Positions 1-12,770 of a DNA stretch of 64,000 nt are shown here, one piece after another. The translations under genes were made by a program, and so were the position numbers. The DNA is taken from positions 5,394,001 through 5,458,000 of the forward strand of contig NC_063014.1 of the NCBI RefSeq assembly GCF_020509005.1. The letters run 5' to 3'. A model generated the notes under the pieces. The model worked only from the letters and a program-made list of their open reading frames with translations. It ran no database searches and was not told where the DNA came from. This DNA comes from Fulvia fulva (taxonomy: Eukaryota > Ascomycota > Dothideomycetes > Mycosphaerellales > Mycosphaerellaceae). How positions within the stretch are numbered: the first letter of the stretch is position 1; each line of letters opens with the position of its first letter.

Positions 1-3000
1 ACCCTTAAATCCCTTTCTAGAAAACCTGTTGTCCAGACAAAGCTGAGAGGGGGTGTTCCATTCATTCAAAGTGTTTTAGAGCAGCTTGAAGCTATGCCTC
101 AAGCATATGCCTCTCTACAGGAGCATGACTTGGATCTGTCCAAGTTAGGTACACATTTTGAGTGTGAATTGGAACAGGCTATGACTACCACTGAGTCCCA
201 GGACCAGTGGGAGCTATAGCATAGAAGATGTGCACACCTTAGCAAGGGACTGCTAAGAAACCTATATAGAGTCACTGATAAGAAAGATTCCATTCCTGTT
301 CCTTCTGAACACCAGAACTGCAAGGTCTGCTCCCTTACAAACATGAGGAAGTTCAAAGGACCTGCCACAGAGAGGAAAGGAGAGAGGCTGGCCCTCATCT
401 CTATTGACATCTGTGGGCCTTTTCAAGGGGCAGTCTCAAGACTTGGCTTCAAGTACTGGCTTGAGATTGTAGACAACTTCTTGAGGAAGAAGTGGGTAAT
501 CCCTTTGAAGGCTAGGAGTGATGCTCCTACAGCTCTAAAGGAATGGAAGGTTCAGGTAGAGAACAGCTCAAGGTGTTTTCTATCTGCAATCCGTAGTGAT
601 AGTGCAAGGGAAATTCTTTCCTTGCTAAAACAGTGGGAGAAGGAGTTTGGCATTCAGATGGACACAACTGATGCCTACAACTCACTTCAGAATGGACCTG
701 TGGAAAGGTCAATCTAAGCCTCTGAGAATACAGTGAGAGCTATGCTTAAGGACTCGAGTATGCCAGTTGAATTCTGGCTAGAGGCCCTTATTGCTCAAAC
801 TATGGTCAGAAACAGACTTCCAAATAGACCAATAATAGATGGTACTACTCTTTTACCAGAAGAAGCCTTCACTGGCCAGGTACCATCAGTTGACCATTTG
901 AGAGTCTAGGGATGTAAAGCAGTGGTCTGTGTAGACCCGAGATCCCAACCTCAAGGCTTGAGAAGTGACGAGCTCATGAATAGGGGTAAAGAAGTTGTCT
1001 TTGTTGGCTATGTGGAGGACACTACAAAGCAATGGCTCTTCTGGGAGCCTGACATGAAAGCCATCAAAACACACGGGCAAGTTGACTGGTTTGAGAATGA
1101 GAAGGGGGGTGATATGGATCTTGGCATCACCTTCACAAACCAGTCAAGCAGAGCCCTGAAGAGAAACCCCGTTGGAAGACCTCCTGCTCAGGTCTCCAGT
1201 TCATCAATGCAGCCACAGCAGCTCCAGGCAAAGCCTCTGTTTGTGCAACTTCCCCAACCTCCAAAAGACATTAGAGTGTACTAGAAGAGTGGAGTAGAGG
1301 GGACTCCAAGAAAAGAAAAGGAAGAGGAACTTGTTCAGGAGGATCAACCTCAACAGCCACCTCAGCTTACAGGCAACAAGAGGTCAAGGGGGGATGAAGA
1401 TGATAGCTTTGCTGAGCATGAAGCCAAGCATCATAGGGCATTGATTGCTCAGATGTTTCATCTTGATCCAACTATAAGCTGGGTTGAGAAAATCCTGAAT
1501 GATGTAGAGGGATATGCATTTGCTGCTGTTAGGCAGGCCATAGCCTACTAGCAGGAAGTGCCAATCCTAAAGTCCTATAAGGAGGCAGTGGGAGACCCCA
1601 ATTGGGGACATATGTGGAAAGAGGCAATCCAGAAAGAACTTATTGCCTTAGGAAGCAACAACACCTTGGATCCAGTTGTACCACCAAGGGGTGCAAGCCT
1701 GGTTACATCTAAGTGGGTTTTTGATGTGAAAAGAATGATCAGTGGAGCCATTGAAGAGTTCAAGGCAAGACTGGTTGCAAGAGGGTTTTCACAGAAATAT
1801 GGTGTTGACTTTGAAGAGACCTTTGCACCTACTGTTAGGCATGATACCCTTAGGGTCTTCATGGCTGTAGTATGTGAGAGAGATCTTGAGATGCACTAGG
1901 TAGATGTGAACAATGCTTTCACCGAAAGCAGCCTTCTTGAAGACATCTACATGATCCCACCCCTAGGTGTTGAAATTCCACCAAATATGGTCTTCAAGGT
2001 CCTTAGAAGCCTATATAGACTGAAGCAAGCAGCTAGAGATTAGAACAAGCTCTGTGTTGCCAAGCTAGAACAGATTAGATCTACCTAGTCCCAGGTGGAT
2101 CCATGCCTACTCATCTATAGAGGAAGAGACCTCATGGTCCTCACCTATATAGATGACATCCCCATTGCAGCTCCAAAGCTGTCAGATGTTCAGTGGTTTA
2201 AGGCTGAGCTTGGAAAAGTGTTTAAGATTAAAGATCTTGGTGAACCTACGAAGATCCTTGGAATGAGGATTACAAGAGACAGATCCTAAGGCACTGTAAA
2301 GCTTGATCAAGGACACTACATCCAAACTAACCTTGCCAAGATGGGCATCTCTCCAGAGAAGGCCACACCCACACTCTCACCTATAGACAGCTATGAGGAT
2401 CTGAGACCTTCAGCTACTATGGATAAGAGGTGCAACAAACAGGAGTACCAGGGTTGCAATAGTACCTAGATGTGGCCAATGACAATGACAAGGCCAGACC
2501 TTGCTTTCCCCCTTAGAAGAATCAGCTCATATGTTACTGACCCTCTAAAGCAACATCTTAGAGCTTTAAAGAAACTCTCCAGGTATCTGAGATCATACCC
2601 GGACCTGGGCTTGATGTACAGAAGAGGAGGAGGTATTCTCTAGGGATACTCAGATTCTGGTTATGCTATAGACAAGGCAGACAGAGTCTCAATCCTTAGA
2701 CATATATGGTTCCTTTGTGGATCACCTGTGTCCTAGATAAGTAGGAAGCAGAAGTCTGTTGCCACATCAATAATAGAGGCTGAGTTCATAGCCATGAATG
2801 CAGCAGCCAAGCAGTCACAGTTTCTTGCTACAGTCCTTAGGGAGATAAGGTGTCCTGACCTAGTTAGAGAGTATTCATTCTAACCTAGGATCAAGGCAAG
2901 CAATACTGTTGATGAGCTGAGACCCGTGGAGCTTATAGGTGACAACTAAGCAGCTTTGACCTTTGTCAAAGATGCCTATGTCCATAACAGGTCAAAGCAT

Positions 3001-3300
3001 ATTGATGTTGTATACCACTATGTCAGGAATCTCTCGTGGTAAAGGAAGATTGTAGTGGATTACTGCTACATAAAGGACATAGTTGCTAATGGGCTAGCTA
3101 AGCCCCTTAATGGCCAGCAGTTTCAAAACTTTGTAAGGCAGCTCCAGCTTATATAAGGGATTGTTTGAGACCTTCTGACCTGAGTAGGAGTGTTCAGAAT
3201 ATGCAGGTCATAGGGTCAACATTAGGTGCTTAGGGGGATTAGTAATCAGGGCTTGCTAGTCAAGTCCTGAGTACAGCTGTCCCTCCTGAAACACCTATAC
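1..3300 (+). mobile_element. Ty1/copia retrotransposon relic (integrase, RT, RNase H)
   Basis: Degenerate copia pol read on the plus strand, cut at its 5' side by the window edge. Domain order is visible despite many stops: GAG-pre-integrase zinc motif near 210-335 (HRR..HL then CKVC), integrase core near 390-720 (SIDICGPF, NGPVERSI), reverse transcriptase near 1560-2290 (SKWVFDVK, RLVARGF, YIDDI), and RNase H near 2640-3040 (IEAEFIAM, NRSKHIDV). The order integrase before RT is diagnostic of copia rather than gypsy. Pol ends near 3156 and is followed by about 140 nt that may be LTR or 3' untranslated sequence; no LTR pair can be identified. Most in-frame stops are TAG or TAA where the family has Trp or Gln (for example DN-stop-AAL), which is what C-to-T decay on either strand produces. 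Non-autonomous and surely inactive. Confidence 0.9.
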
Positions 3301-6300
3301 TAACACTGGCGATACTGTATATAGATACACGCTATCCTATTAGGTCCTTCTTCGTCTTTCGTATAATCCGCCGTCTTCTACTACTACGTAACTCGTACCT
3401 ATATAACACCTTCCTTAATTATAGTACTACCTCTTAGTACATAAATTCTATATACGCTCGTATATATAATCTTCCTCGACTCTAGGAAGAACCTCTTCAA
3501 TTAGGACTAGCTAATAGCGGCTCCGCTAACGAGCTTATTACCGAGTCTACGTACTTTCCTTTTAATGTCGGCGGCTACGTCGAAATCCTTAGCTACTATC
3601 TAGTAGAATCACTAGAGTATAATATCGTACTCGGCTCTAGTTAGTTCGTAGACTACGAACTAGAGATATAATAGGAGAAGGGCATTATAATAATGAATCA
3701 TTTGAATTGCCGTACCTATAAGGCAAACTAGAGGTCTAATAAGTACCTAATAGTATAGTCTATTAACTATCTAGCTACACTAGTACTATTAGGCAATTAT
3801 CGACCGCCGATAGTAGAAGATAACCCCGACGAAGTCACCGCTCCTACGCTATCGTTACCTAAGTATATACTCTAACTATAGTTCTATACGACGTTTAAGG
3901 ACGAAGAGGATAACTTCCGTATATATACTCGATAACCGTTACCGGTAGACGGCGTTAAGACGTTAAAGCGACCGTACCGACACACGAAACAAAAGTAACG
4001 AGTTGTCGAACTAGAACTAGAGATCGATATTGTAAACATCTCCGCGGTCTACGTAGTAAAACTAGCTCGTAAGAAAGGAGCGGAAGTCTATATAATATAG
4101 ATTATACTACCTAGTTAGAAGCACTACGCTAACCTATTACGAGCCTACGTAATAGTAGCGACTAGGCAAGACTTCGATACTACTAGGCTCTACGCTATAA
4201 ACCTTCGGAAGGTATAGTTAGCAAACTCCTTGACAGTATATATAATAATAGTAAACAGCGACTTCGATAGATTTATAAAAGGCAAAGATAAGGACTAAGA
4301 TACTAAGGTCTACTTGCCCTAGGAACTATACGGTTTTAAGGACTGTTTTAACCGTTAGGATATATCGAAGATCCTACCTTACCGCTCTAGTAAAGACTAT
4401 AAAATACACCTTAAAGACGAAACTAAGTCATCTCCTTTTAAGCGGCTATACGTAATGTCGTCTCGCGAGAATAAGGTAATTAAGAAGTAGGTCGATAATT
4501 AGCTAGAATCTAGAGCGATATAATGAAGTACGAGCCCGGCTTCTATACTAGTACGAATTATACGTAACCTAGGCGGCGGTCTACGGGTCTATATCGACTA
4601 TAGAGCTCTTAATGCCCTTACGGTCAAAAGTAGATACCTAATACCGCTATTCTAAGAAACGCTAAACCGCCTAAATAGGAAGAAGTACTTCACTAAACTT
4701 AATATTATCTCTGCCTTTAACCGTATTTGTATTACGGAGGGCTACGAATAGAAAACTACGTTTAGTACTCGCTATAGTCAATTCGAGTATATAGTAATGC
4801 CTTTCGGCCTATATAATACTCTAGGAACATTCTAATTATACATTAACGATGCGCTTAGGGAGTATCTCGATAACTTCTGTTTAGTATACCTAGATAATAT
4901 CCTGATCTTTAGCGATATATTCGAGGAATATATATAATACGTACGTAAAGTACTATAGCGTATACGTAAAGCCGGTTTATAATTAGACATCGACAAATGC
5001 GAGTTCTACTAAATAGAGACGAAGTACCTTAGTGTTATTATAGGAGTCGACGGTATCCGTATAGACCCGGAAAAGGTCGACGTAGTCAAGAACTAGCTTA
5101 CTCTAACATACCTAAAGGATGTATAAGCATTCCTTAGGTTCGGAAACTTCTATCGAAGGTTTATATAGAACTTCTCTAAAATCTGTATACCCCTTACAAA
5201 TTTGATAAAGACTAGTAAGAATAGTAAGCCGATACTATTCGTTTAGACAACAGAATACAAAGTAGCCTTCTAAGGATTAAAAGATATATTCTTAACGGAC
5301 ACGGTACTCGCACACTTCGTACTAGGGTTAGAAACTATAGTCGAAACAGATGTCTTAGATTTCGTTACTACGGTAGTAATTTTATAGAAACACGGAGACG
5401 TCTAGAGACCGGTAGTATATATGTCTAAGAAGATGTTACTATAGGAGTATAACTACGAGATTTACGATAAGGAACTATTAGCTATCGTCCTCGCCTTCGA
5501 AGAATAGAGACCTAAGCTCACCGTTAACTTAGACGATAATATAGATACCGATTTCGAGAATACGAAGGATATAGATAACAATCCCGTTATTATCTACTCC
5601 GATTATAAGAACCTAGGATACTTTATAAGCACGAAACAACTTAATAGACGGTAGGTACGCTAGGTATAGTTCCTAGTATAGTTCGTATTCAAAATTACCT
5701 ATCGTCTAGGTATATAGGGCATAAAGCCTAATAGCCTTACTAGACGATCGTAAGATCTACCGTCGGATCTAAGCGATCTACGTCTATAGCATTAGAGCTA
5801 GGTCATCCTACCGCCCGCTTGCCTCGATATTAAGCTCAATTTAAGCGAGCTACGGGAGGGGGAGGTAGCGTAGTAGGTAGTGTAGCAGGATTTACTTATA
5901 TAAGTTAAGGCTCTATATAACAAAGAGACCGTTTAGGCTACTATATAACAGCTATCCTAGAACTAGTAAGTACCCCTATTACGTAAACATAAGATCGACG
6001 ATCGCACGTCTAAAGTAGAAGATAGTATAATCTATATAAAGAACGCCTATAGAGGATATAGCTTATTTGTCCTAGAAGTTACTAGCGTAGTAGAACTTTA
6101 TACTCTAATTACAAAACGTTTCTACGACATACCCGCGGCTAGGCATCCCGGCCGTAAAGAGACATTCGAGTTGATTAGTAGATACTACCGCTAGCTACGT
6201 ATAGTATAAACGATTAAGAGATTCGTCCGTAATTATATTATATATAGAATAACGGTTCCGTTAAATTAGTAGTATTAGGGCCTCCTTACACTATTACCGG

Positions 6301-8061
6301 CACCCTTCGGAGTATAGGAGGATATCGCTATTGACTTTGTTATAGATTTGCCCGTAAGTAAGAGCTCAACCGATAGACAAACGTATAAGAACGTCCTTAT
6401 AGTTACGGATAGGCTTACTAAGGAGAGACACCTAATCCTAGTACTATAGATAGACGCCCTATATATCGTATATATCTTTATCCGCTATATCTTCGTGCGT
6501 TATAGCATTCCTAAGAGCATCGTCTCGGATCGGGGCTCCTAGTAGACGTCTACGTTCTAGAGACGAGTTTGCTCCCTACTCGGTATTTAATAACGACTAT
6601 CGACGGCCTCTTACCTAGAATCTAATAGATAGTCTAAAAACACGAATAAGGTTATAGAACGTTACCTTAGGGCCTATATCAACTACGCCTAAGATAATTA
6701 GGTTGATTAGTTACTACTTACCGAGTTTACTACTAATCATTATATATTAGCTCCTACTAGAGTATTACCCTTCTACGCTAATACCGGTCGTAACCTAGAA
6801 TTCACGGATACTAGTCTAACTACCCCTATAAAGCTTATGCCCTATAAGTAACGACTCGATACAGAATCTACGAATGCGTTTGCTAAGCGTATAAACTAGA
6901 TATACGTATATCTAAGGCAAGAAATTGTATTAGCCTAAGCGTTATAAGCAGATTTTATAAACGTATATCGCTAGCTACCTCCAAATTATAACATCGGCGA
7001 CGAAGTTTATATTAATACTACTAACTAGTTAATAACACGTCCGTCTAAGAAGCTCGATATTAAGAACGTAGGGCCGTACGAGATTACTATAGCACTCCCG
7101 TATTAAAATGCTTACCGCGTTATAATACCCGATTAGTTAGGTAATCTCTATAACACTTTCTACGCCTCGCTCCTATAACTAGCTACTAATAACTCCGAAC
7201 CTAGACAGATCCTAGTACCGTCGCCTCTAATCGAGATTACCCGCGACGACGACGGCGAAACATCCGAAGAGCACTTTATAGAGGACATACTCGATAGGAA
7301 ATATTTTAAGCTAAAGGGAAGACTACTAAAACACTCACTACCAAAGCAAGACGAGTATAAGTACCTAGTAAAGTAGAAAGGATACCGCGAGCCGAGCTAG
7401 GAGCTACGAGAAGCATTAGTAGGAGTAGCCGCCTCTATTATAGACTTCTACTATAACTTTCCGACGAAGTCTATACCCGCCGACTTTAAGCCGCCGTACG
7501 ACTAGGTACCTAATAAGGACCGAGTTACTAGTATACTACGATCTTATACTAAGTCTAGCTAAGTACCTACGGAGAACGCGAGTACGTCTATACCGGTAGT
7601 TATACTATAAACTAATACGCCCGTAACGGCGTCTAAGCTATAAGTAAGGACGTTACGCCGCTCGATAAGACTTAATACGAGTACGATAGAGTTTTATCCT
7701 ATAGCCGCCGTCGATACGCCTATAGTTAACCTATAAAGCTCTATAGAAACTAACGCTATAGATATAGGCTCGGATACTTAATACGCTAGGGCTACTATAG
7801 AACCGCGTGTGCCTACTTCTATAAGGATAATAGCGGATAGAAGTCTCTATAATAAGCGTTAGAGCAAGGATGTCGCTATATACTCTAAGCCTCTATATAG
7901 CCGTACTAGCTTAGCCGCCCGACGGATATAGTAATCGATAGTAAGGAGGATATTAAGGGTTTAGAGGATGCTCAAGCTGAACAAGGTAGACTAGAGGATA
8001 ATATAGTTTTTATAGATATACTACTATAGAGATAGAGCCGTCCGAGGACAAATAGCGATCT

Positions 8062-8072
8062 AAAGGGGGGGG
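8062..8072 (+). other. Polypurine tract of the gypsy relic
   Basis: AAAGGGGGGGG immediately before the LTR-like block. This is the expected position of the plus-strand primer in LTR elements and fixes the left boundary of the 3' LTR at about 8073. Confidence 0.65.
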
Positions 8073-8249
8073 TACTATTACGGTTTACTACTACCGTAAC
8101 GTCGCGCCGCGGCTCTTCCCCGCGTACTAGCGCCTTAGCGCTTCCTTATATATCTCGTACGCTTTGCGCTTCTCTTTCGTAGCCTTACTATATAACACTT
8201 GTTTTACGGTAACCCTATACTATCGTCTTATAGATTACTACCCGTAATA
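8073..8249 (+). repeat. Putative 3' LTR of the gypsy relic
   Basis: Block of about 177 bp between the polypurine tract and the end of the TA-rich region. It begins TACTATTACGG and ends CCGTAATA, giving a short terminal inverted match (TATTACGG/CCGTAATA). An ancestral TG...CA pair would have become TA...TA by the same mutations seen in the body. No second copy was found near 3300, so the LTR call rests on position and ends only. Confidence 0.5.
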
Positions 8250-8289
8250 ACGGGCTATAAAGATTTGCTTCTAGCCAAATTGGTTCTTA

Positions 8290-9580
8290 AATACAATTTC
8301 TATATCTTCCTTAATATATAGCTAGGATCGTCTAACTACTTAGAACAAGCATTTAGGCTTATATAGTCGCCTTATATTGATAAGATTATCTAGTATATTA
8401 GTAATATAAAAGGAAGTGCCTATATCCTAGATTTTGTCTAATATAAGTAGGCTAAGCACTATAGTAGCGGCTCTTCTATAGATTAGTTCATTTACTACTA
8501 TTGCTACTACTACTCTTACTCTCCTATAAGGTAGTTAGAAGTCTAATTGCTCCCCTTTATCAAAAGCATCTCGCTTCTAAGGGGTGTTAGACTCTAATTA
8601 GTTATTATCTTTAATAGCTGCTACTACTTTGCCCTTTCTCTTACCTTTCTAGCCTTAGGCTTTCTGCTTTAGGGGTTTCCCCTTCCTAGGGTCTTTCCCT
8701 TTACTCCTAGAGTTCTTCTCCGGATAGATGCTGCTTAAAGCAATTAGTATTAGTATACTTATAGGTACATTGAGTATATAGATCCTTATTATCAAAAGCT
8801 CCCCTAATAAGTCTAGTCCTAATAGATATTAGGACTTGTTCCCTTCTAAAGGTAGAGATTATAGTCTCTAGGGATGTAGTTTCTAGAGGATTGTTATGCC
8901 TCTATGTTCTAAGCCATTTAATATAGTTCAGTCCCTCTATAAAGTTAAGTCTATAGTACCTATCTAGTATAACAAAGAGAGGCTTAAGCTTCCTCTTGTT
9001 ATCTACCTATAAGGTTACTATAAACTAATCTAGAGCAATCCTATAGTTGTGTACCTAGGATTAGAAAGATTTATAGTACCTAAGGGTGTTTAGGCGAAGC
9101 TCATCAAGCTTTAGCTTGTTAACACTCCTTATTGCATCATATAGATCAATTATGACCACAGGTTTCCAGGTTATTACAATGGTATTATACAGCTCTTTGG
9201 CAGACTTGTCTGCCTCACTAAAGTTTGGCCTTATGCTTAGATCAAGTCTTGATGTGATGTAACCAAATGCTTTTACATCATTGATCTTCCATTTCTTGTA
9301 TACAGCCTTGTGGCCTGGGCTATCCTGCCCAATAGGTGTGGTCTCTCCCCTATAAGTTGCTAGGGAAGGCATTGAAACCTTGTCCACCTAGTCCAGATCA
9401 TAGAAGACATGCCCAGCTAGATCGTTCTCTAGAAGGGCTATTAGGAGCATCGTTTTCTAGGCTTGGAACTGGACTCCCTTCTTCAGCACCTAGTTGTCCT
9501 TGGCGGATTTGGCCAGGCTGCTGTGGTTGTTTGTTCTGCTCTCCAAATTTATTGGGCCTAGCTCTTCTGCTGCACCACTG
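8290..9580 (-). mobile_element. Copia gag relic on the minus strand
   Basis: Minus-strand reading shows a copia Gag-like protein broken by stops. The N-terminal half is near 9580-9390 (LLIALLENDLAGHVFYDLD), followed by the central UBN2-type gag segment at 9387-9061. The central segment is still open for 108 codons (WKINDVKAFGYI, ADKSAKELYNTI). A decayed zinc knuckle lies near 8790-8740 (C..Y.YTNTNCFKQH), followed by a Lys-rich stretch. Its orientation is opposite to the copia pol relic at 1-3300, so the two are not simply halves of one element. The 9061-9387 part is far less TA-shifted than the gypsy relic next to it. No protease, integrase or RT follows, because the element ends at about 8290 against the gypsy LTR side. 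Confidence 0.75.
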
Positions 9581-9587
9581 GTATTAA

Positions 9588-10142
9588 TGCTTAGGACCTC
9601 GGCTTCCTGCAGGTGTTGCTGAATCGATTAGATACAGGTAAGGCAAATGCAGGGTCAGGGTCACTAGCAAAGCAAGCTGATCCTTGATAGAGGCTCTGAT
9701 GACAATTCAGGCTTCAGGTCGAATAGGCAGAGGAGCACCCGGGCTCATAACCTGTTATAGGGGTGATTGACGAGTGTACAAGCTTGCTGAACCATGAAAC
9801 AATAAGGGTGATCAGATACCTTCTGAATTGCATAAGATGTATCTATGGTGGCTACAGATATTGCTGATATAGGGTGTGTGTGCCAAGTCCTGACTAATAT
9901 GGTACCCAAGTCACCTGATTCACAACACGTCCTACTGCCATTCTGTTGCGTAGATCACCAACGACATCACGCACAGTTCGACGTATGGAGCAGCTTCTGC
10001 CTCCTATGGACAATGGTTCTGTGGCTAGTTCTCGCAGCTGTACGAGGTAGTGCTACATAAGAGACTGCAATATCCTGCACTTGGCACGATCCAAATCATC
10101 TTGTACAAGCGTCTTCCTTGCACACTACATTCATCTACCAGC
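9588..10142. other. Gap between the repeat block and the first gene
   Basis: About 550 bp with no supported gene. Base composition returns to normal here, so this is the boundary between the RIP-affected block and gene space. It must contain the promoter of the GH5 gene; no clear TATA element is seen. Confidence 0.5.
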
Positions 10143-11363
10143 ATGATAACTACGCGAGTTCTCACCACTCTGCTGAGTGTTTGCACTACTCTCGCAGGTG
10201 CATCACAGTCTTTTGCAGGCACAAACAACTACTTCGTTCATGCCTTGCCCCAGGATGTTCAGAATCAATACATCGACAAACTGGCATCAGATGGCGTTCG
10301 AGTAATGCGCCTTTGGGGTACACGGTTCACTCATATCCGATTGAGAACATGCTGACAGAAATATGCAGTGGCTGGCGCTTACAATGGCTGCGTGAAGGGC
10401 AGCCAGACCTCCTACGTTCCAGACCTCGAGCCAAATGTTATCGGCACATACGACACCACCGTCCTGACCAAATTGGACTACACCCTGTCCCTCTTACACG
10501 CCAAAGGTATCAAAGCCATCATCTCGCCTCATGACTCTAACGTCATTGGCGGCGCCAATGGCTGCGACGTCTACTGCAAAAAATACGGCAACCAAGGCAC
10601 ATTCTACGGCTCTTCTACGGCTCGCCAACAATACAATGCTCGTCTCTCCACAATCTTCAACGTCAAATCCCCAAACTTCAGCAACAGGCCATGGAGCCAG
10701 CTCTCTGGAGTGATCATGGCCTTCGATATCCAGAATGAGCCCTTTATTGACGCCGTTGATAAGCTCAAGAACAACGACCCAGACGACTGGATTTGCGGAA
10801 CTGCGGGATACATGAAGCCCGTTATCGGAGGTTCTGGCATCAAAATTGCCACTGGAGGTATCGGCGGTTCGCAATACTGCTGCGATCACGAGTACAATGT
10901 GCTCTCCAAGGCTCTGTACTGCGATGCCATTGACATCATCAGCGTACATGGCTACATGAGCAAGGCTTCGGACTGGGCTTACTTTATCACTGGCGACAAG
11001 TCTATCTTGAAGACTGTTGAGAGCACCGGCAAGACTCCCACGAAGCATGTCATGATTGAGGAATGGGGCGTGGCTTCGAGTTACCAGGATGGTTTCGCTG
11101 CACAGGTGAAGGTCCTCGACGATGCTGGAGTTCCTTGGGTAAGTAGAATTCCAACCACGGCTGGTGATCGGATGCTTACTGTGTTGCAGATGTACTGGCA
11201 GGTCGTTCCCGGTCTCGACCAGACCCAGTCTGGGTACTCACAGAACTGTGGTTATGATGGCTTTGAAATTGGATTGAACAGCGGCAAGGGCAATGTTGCT
11301 AGTGCTGTCCAGGCTGCAAGGGCGAAGAGTGCTGCACAAGACTGGACTGGTTACGTGAACTGA
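10143..11363 (+). CDS. Secreted glycoside hydrolase family 5 (mannanase/cellulase-like)
   Basis: Three exons, 10143-10317, 10369-11138 and 11190-11363, give 372 aa. Both introns are 51 nt; the first has branch site CTGAC 12 nt before its AG. Splicing joins RVMRLW to VAGAYN and VPW to MYWQVV, both typical of GH5. The start ATG opens a hydrophobic signal peptide (about residues 1-20), so the enzyme is probably secreted and acts on plant or fungal cell-wall beta-glycans. Predicted acid/base is Glu182 in AFDIQNEPF; the nucleophile is Glu290 in MIEEWG. The family retains hydrolysis of beta-1,4-mannosides or glucosides; which substrate is used cannot be told here. The 51-nt introns are in frame, so unspliced reading is interrupted only by a TGA inside intron 1. 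It is the first intact gene after the repeat block. Confidence 0.9.
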
Positions 11364-11671
11364 TCGAAGTTCGCTACTCTTTGTGTACATCCAATACTAG
11401 GTCCGTCGCTATCGACCTCGATACTCTCAGTATCCTGTCTGTGCACATGTCTAGTCATGAGATTTCCCCCCTGTTGAAAGATGCTGGGAGAAGGTGTAAA
11501 ATGCTAGAGGCGTGAAGTGAAACATGTGCAAGAGAGTGAAAAGCACCGACCATCACGGGACGGATCAGCCCGTCTCCGATGACATGGATGCATAAGTCGT
11601 GACGCACTTTGACCCGGGTCCCGTGGCAAGCACGACACCTTTGAGACACGGCAAATGCAGCATCATCGATC

Positions 11672-12727
11672 ATGCCTAGCAAAGATGAAGACCTTCTGGC
11701 ACGTCTTAACGCGTTGAAGCAGAGCTCGGTGAAGTTGGATCAGACTTCGCCGTCAGTTGATGTCCAAACACCCCAGCCACAAACAGTCGAGGACAAATTG
11801 GCAGATCGACTCAAGAACCTTCGTGCTGGCGGTACTCCGGAACGCTCGAATGCATCTTGTGGATTTCGAGATGCAGCCAGTGAGCTCGCAGCGCAAGTCG
11901 GAGATGAAGTCGGTGCTGAGAAAGACGCTATCCGAGACTGGCAGCAACAGGGCGGCGATGAGCAGACTCTGGAGGAATTGCTTGCTGATCTAGGTCCTGA
12001 TGATCAGTGGAAGCTTGATCCGAATGATCCGAAGGACATCGGCAGTCTTTTAAAGGAGGCCGAGGAGGCCTTGCCTGTTGATGTGGAAGAAAGTCAAGAG
12101 ACCAAGACTCATCAAGGTATCGAGCCTGAAACCACTGACCAAAGAACGGATCACGACCACATGAACGACAAGGATGAAGACCAGCAAGACGAAGAAGATG
12201 CTGATGAGTACATCCAGCGAGTACTTGCCGAGGTAGACCTAGAGACTAAGTATGGTGGTCAAAAAGCTGAAGAAGAAGAAGAAGAAGATGCTCGTTCCGA
12301 CGACCAAGTCGAAAAAGGAACCTCAAGCCTTCAACTGCCAGCAGCGCCATCAACGTTACCAGAACCAGCCGATTCAACAGACAAGTCACCTCCATCATAC
12401 GATGACAGCGAGCTCGAAGCACGTTTTTCGAAGCTAGGATTGAACGGACTGGACCTACCCTCTGCACCAACAGCACAACCTTCGTCCTCGAAACCCAAGG
12501 TCACTGCGAGCTTGAAGCCAAAGTCCAACCTTCCAACATACACGGACGAGGATATCGACTCCTGGTGCTGTATCTGCAACGAAGATGCTGAGATTCGTTG
12601 CCTGGGCTGTGACGGCGATCTTTATTGCCAACAGTGCTGGAACGAAGGACATGGGCCTGGTGTAGGACAAGAACGTGGACACAAAGCTGTTCAGTACAAT
12701 AGGAGACCTCCAGCGGCTGCTGCTTGA
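11672..12727 (+). CDS. ANCHR-like protein: two MIM1 motifs and C-terminal Cys-rich finger
   Basis: Single exon, 351 aa, acidic and largely disordered. Two exact matches to the ESCRT-III MIT-interacting motif 1 pattern (D/E)xxLxxRLxxL(K/R) are visible: residues 5-16 (D5, L8, R11, L12, L15, K16) and 40-51 (E40, L43, R46, L47, L50, R51). The C-terminus carries a Cys-rich finger, [17 protein letters not shown] followed by CxxC and Gly-His, closely resembling the end of animal ANCHR/ZFYVE19. ANCHR binds VPS4 through its MIM1s and delays abscission; a related role in ESCRT regulation is inferred. The N-terminal FYVE finger of animal ANCHR is absent. A run of Glu residues (about 205-209) precedes the middle region. 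Converges on the next gene with only 43 bp between stop codons, so transcripts probably overlap. Confidence 0.75.
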   Translation: MPSKDEDLLARLNALKQSSVKLDQTSPSVDVQTPQPQTVEDKLADRLKNLRAGGTPERSNASCGFRDAASELAAQVGDEVGAEKDAIRDWQQQGGDEQTLEELLADLGPDDQWKLDPNDPKDIGSLLKEAEEALPVDVEESQETKTHQGIEPETTDQRTDHDHMNDKDEDQQDEEDADEYIQRVLAEVDLETKYGGQKAEEEEEEDARSDDQVEKGTSSLQLPAAPSTLPEPADSTDKSPPSYDDSELEARFSKLGLNGLDLPSAPTAQPSSSKPKVTASLKPKSNLPTYTDEDIDSWCCICNEDAEIRCLGCDGDLYCQQCWNEGHGPGVGQERGHKAVQYNRRPPAAAA

Positions 12728-12770
12728 CGTTCTACTGACTGATCTATACATTCACCGTTCCGCCATCGAT

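Larger units (their letters stand above)
3300..8249 (+). mobile_element. RIP-mutated Ty3/gypsy chromovirus-type retrotransposon relic
   Basis: A nearly 5-kb stretch very rich in TA and poor in CA and TG, with stops in all frames, yet with recognisable gypsy domains in order. RT is near 4560-5100 ([17 protein letters not shown] at 4597, MPFGLYNT at about 4797, YLDNILIF at about 4888). RNase H is near 5380-5500 (VYMSKKML..YNYEIYDKELLAIV). The integrase zinc region is near 6140-6200 (HPGRKETFELISRYY) and the catalytic core near 6300-6800. A C-terminal chromodomain lies near 7345-7410 (EYKYLVK-stop-KGYREPS-stop-E). The two chromodomain stops sit at the conserved Trp positions, so TGG became TAG. 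gag would lie near 3450-4200. A polypurine tract and one LTR follow at the 3' end; I could not find the 5' LTR, so the left end (about 3300, against the copia relic) is approximate. Confidence 0.9.

Noticed and set aside
1..9600. TAG stops in copia/gypsy as evidence of an alternative genetic code
   Set aside because: All intact genes nearby use TAG as a normal stop (for example at 37085 and 57241), and the pattern is explained by RIP.
10318..10368. In-frame TGA in the GH5 gene as a pseudogene mark
   Set aside because: It lies inside a well-formed 51-nt intron with CTGAC branch site; splicing removes it.
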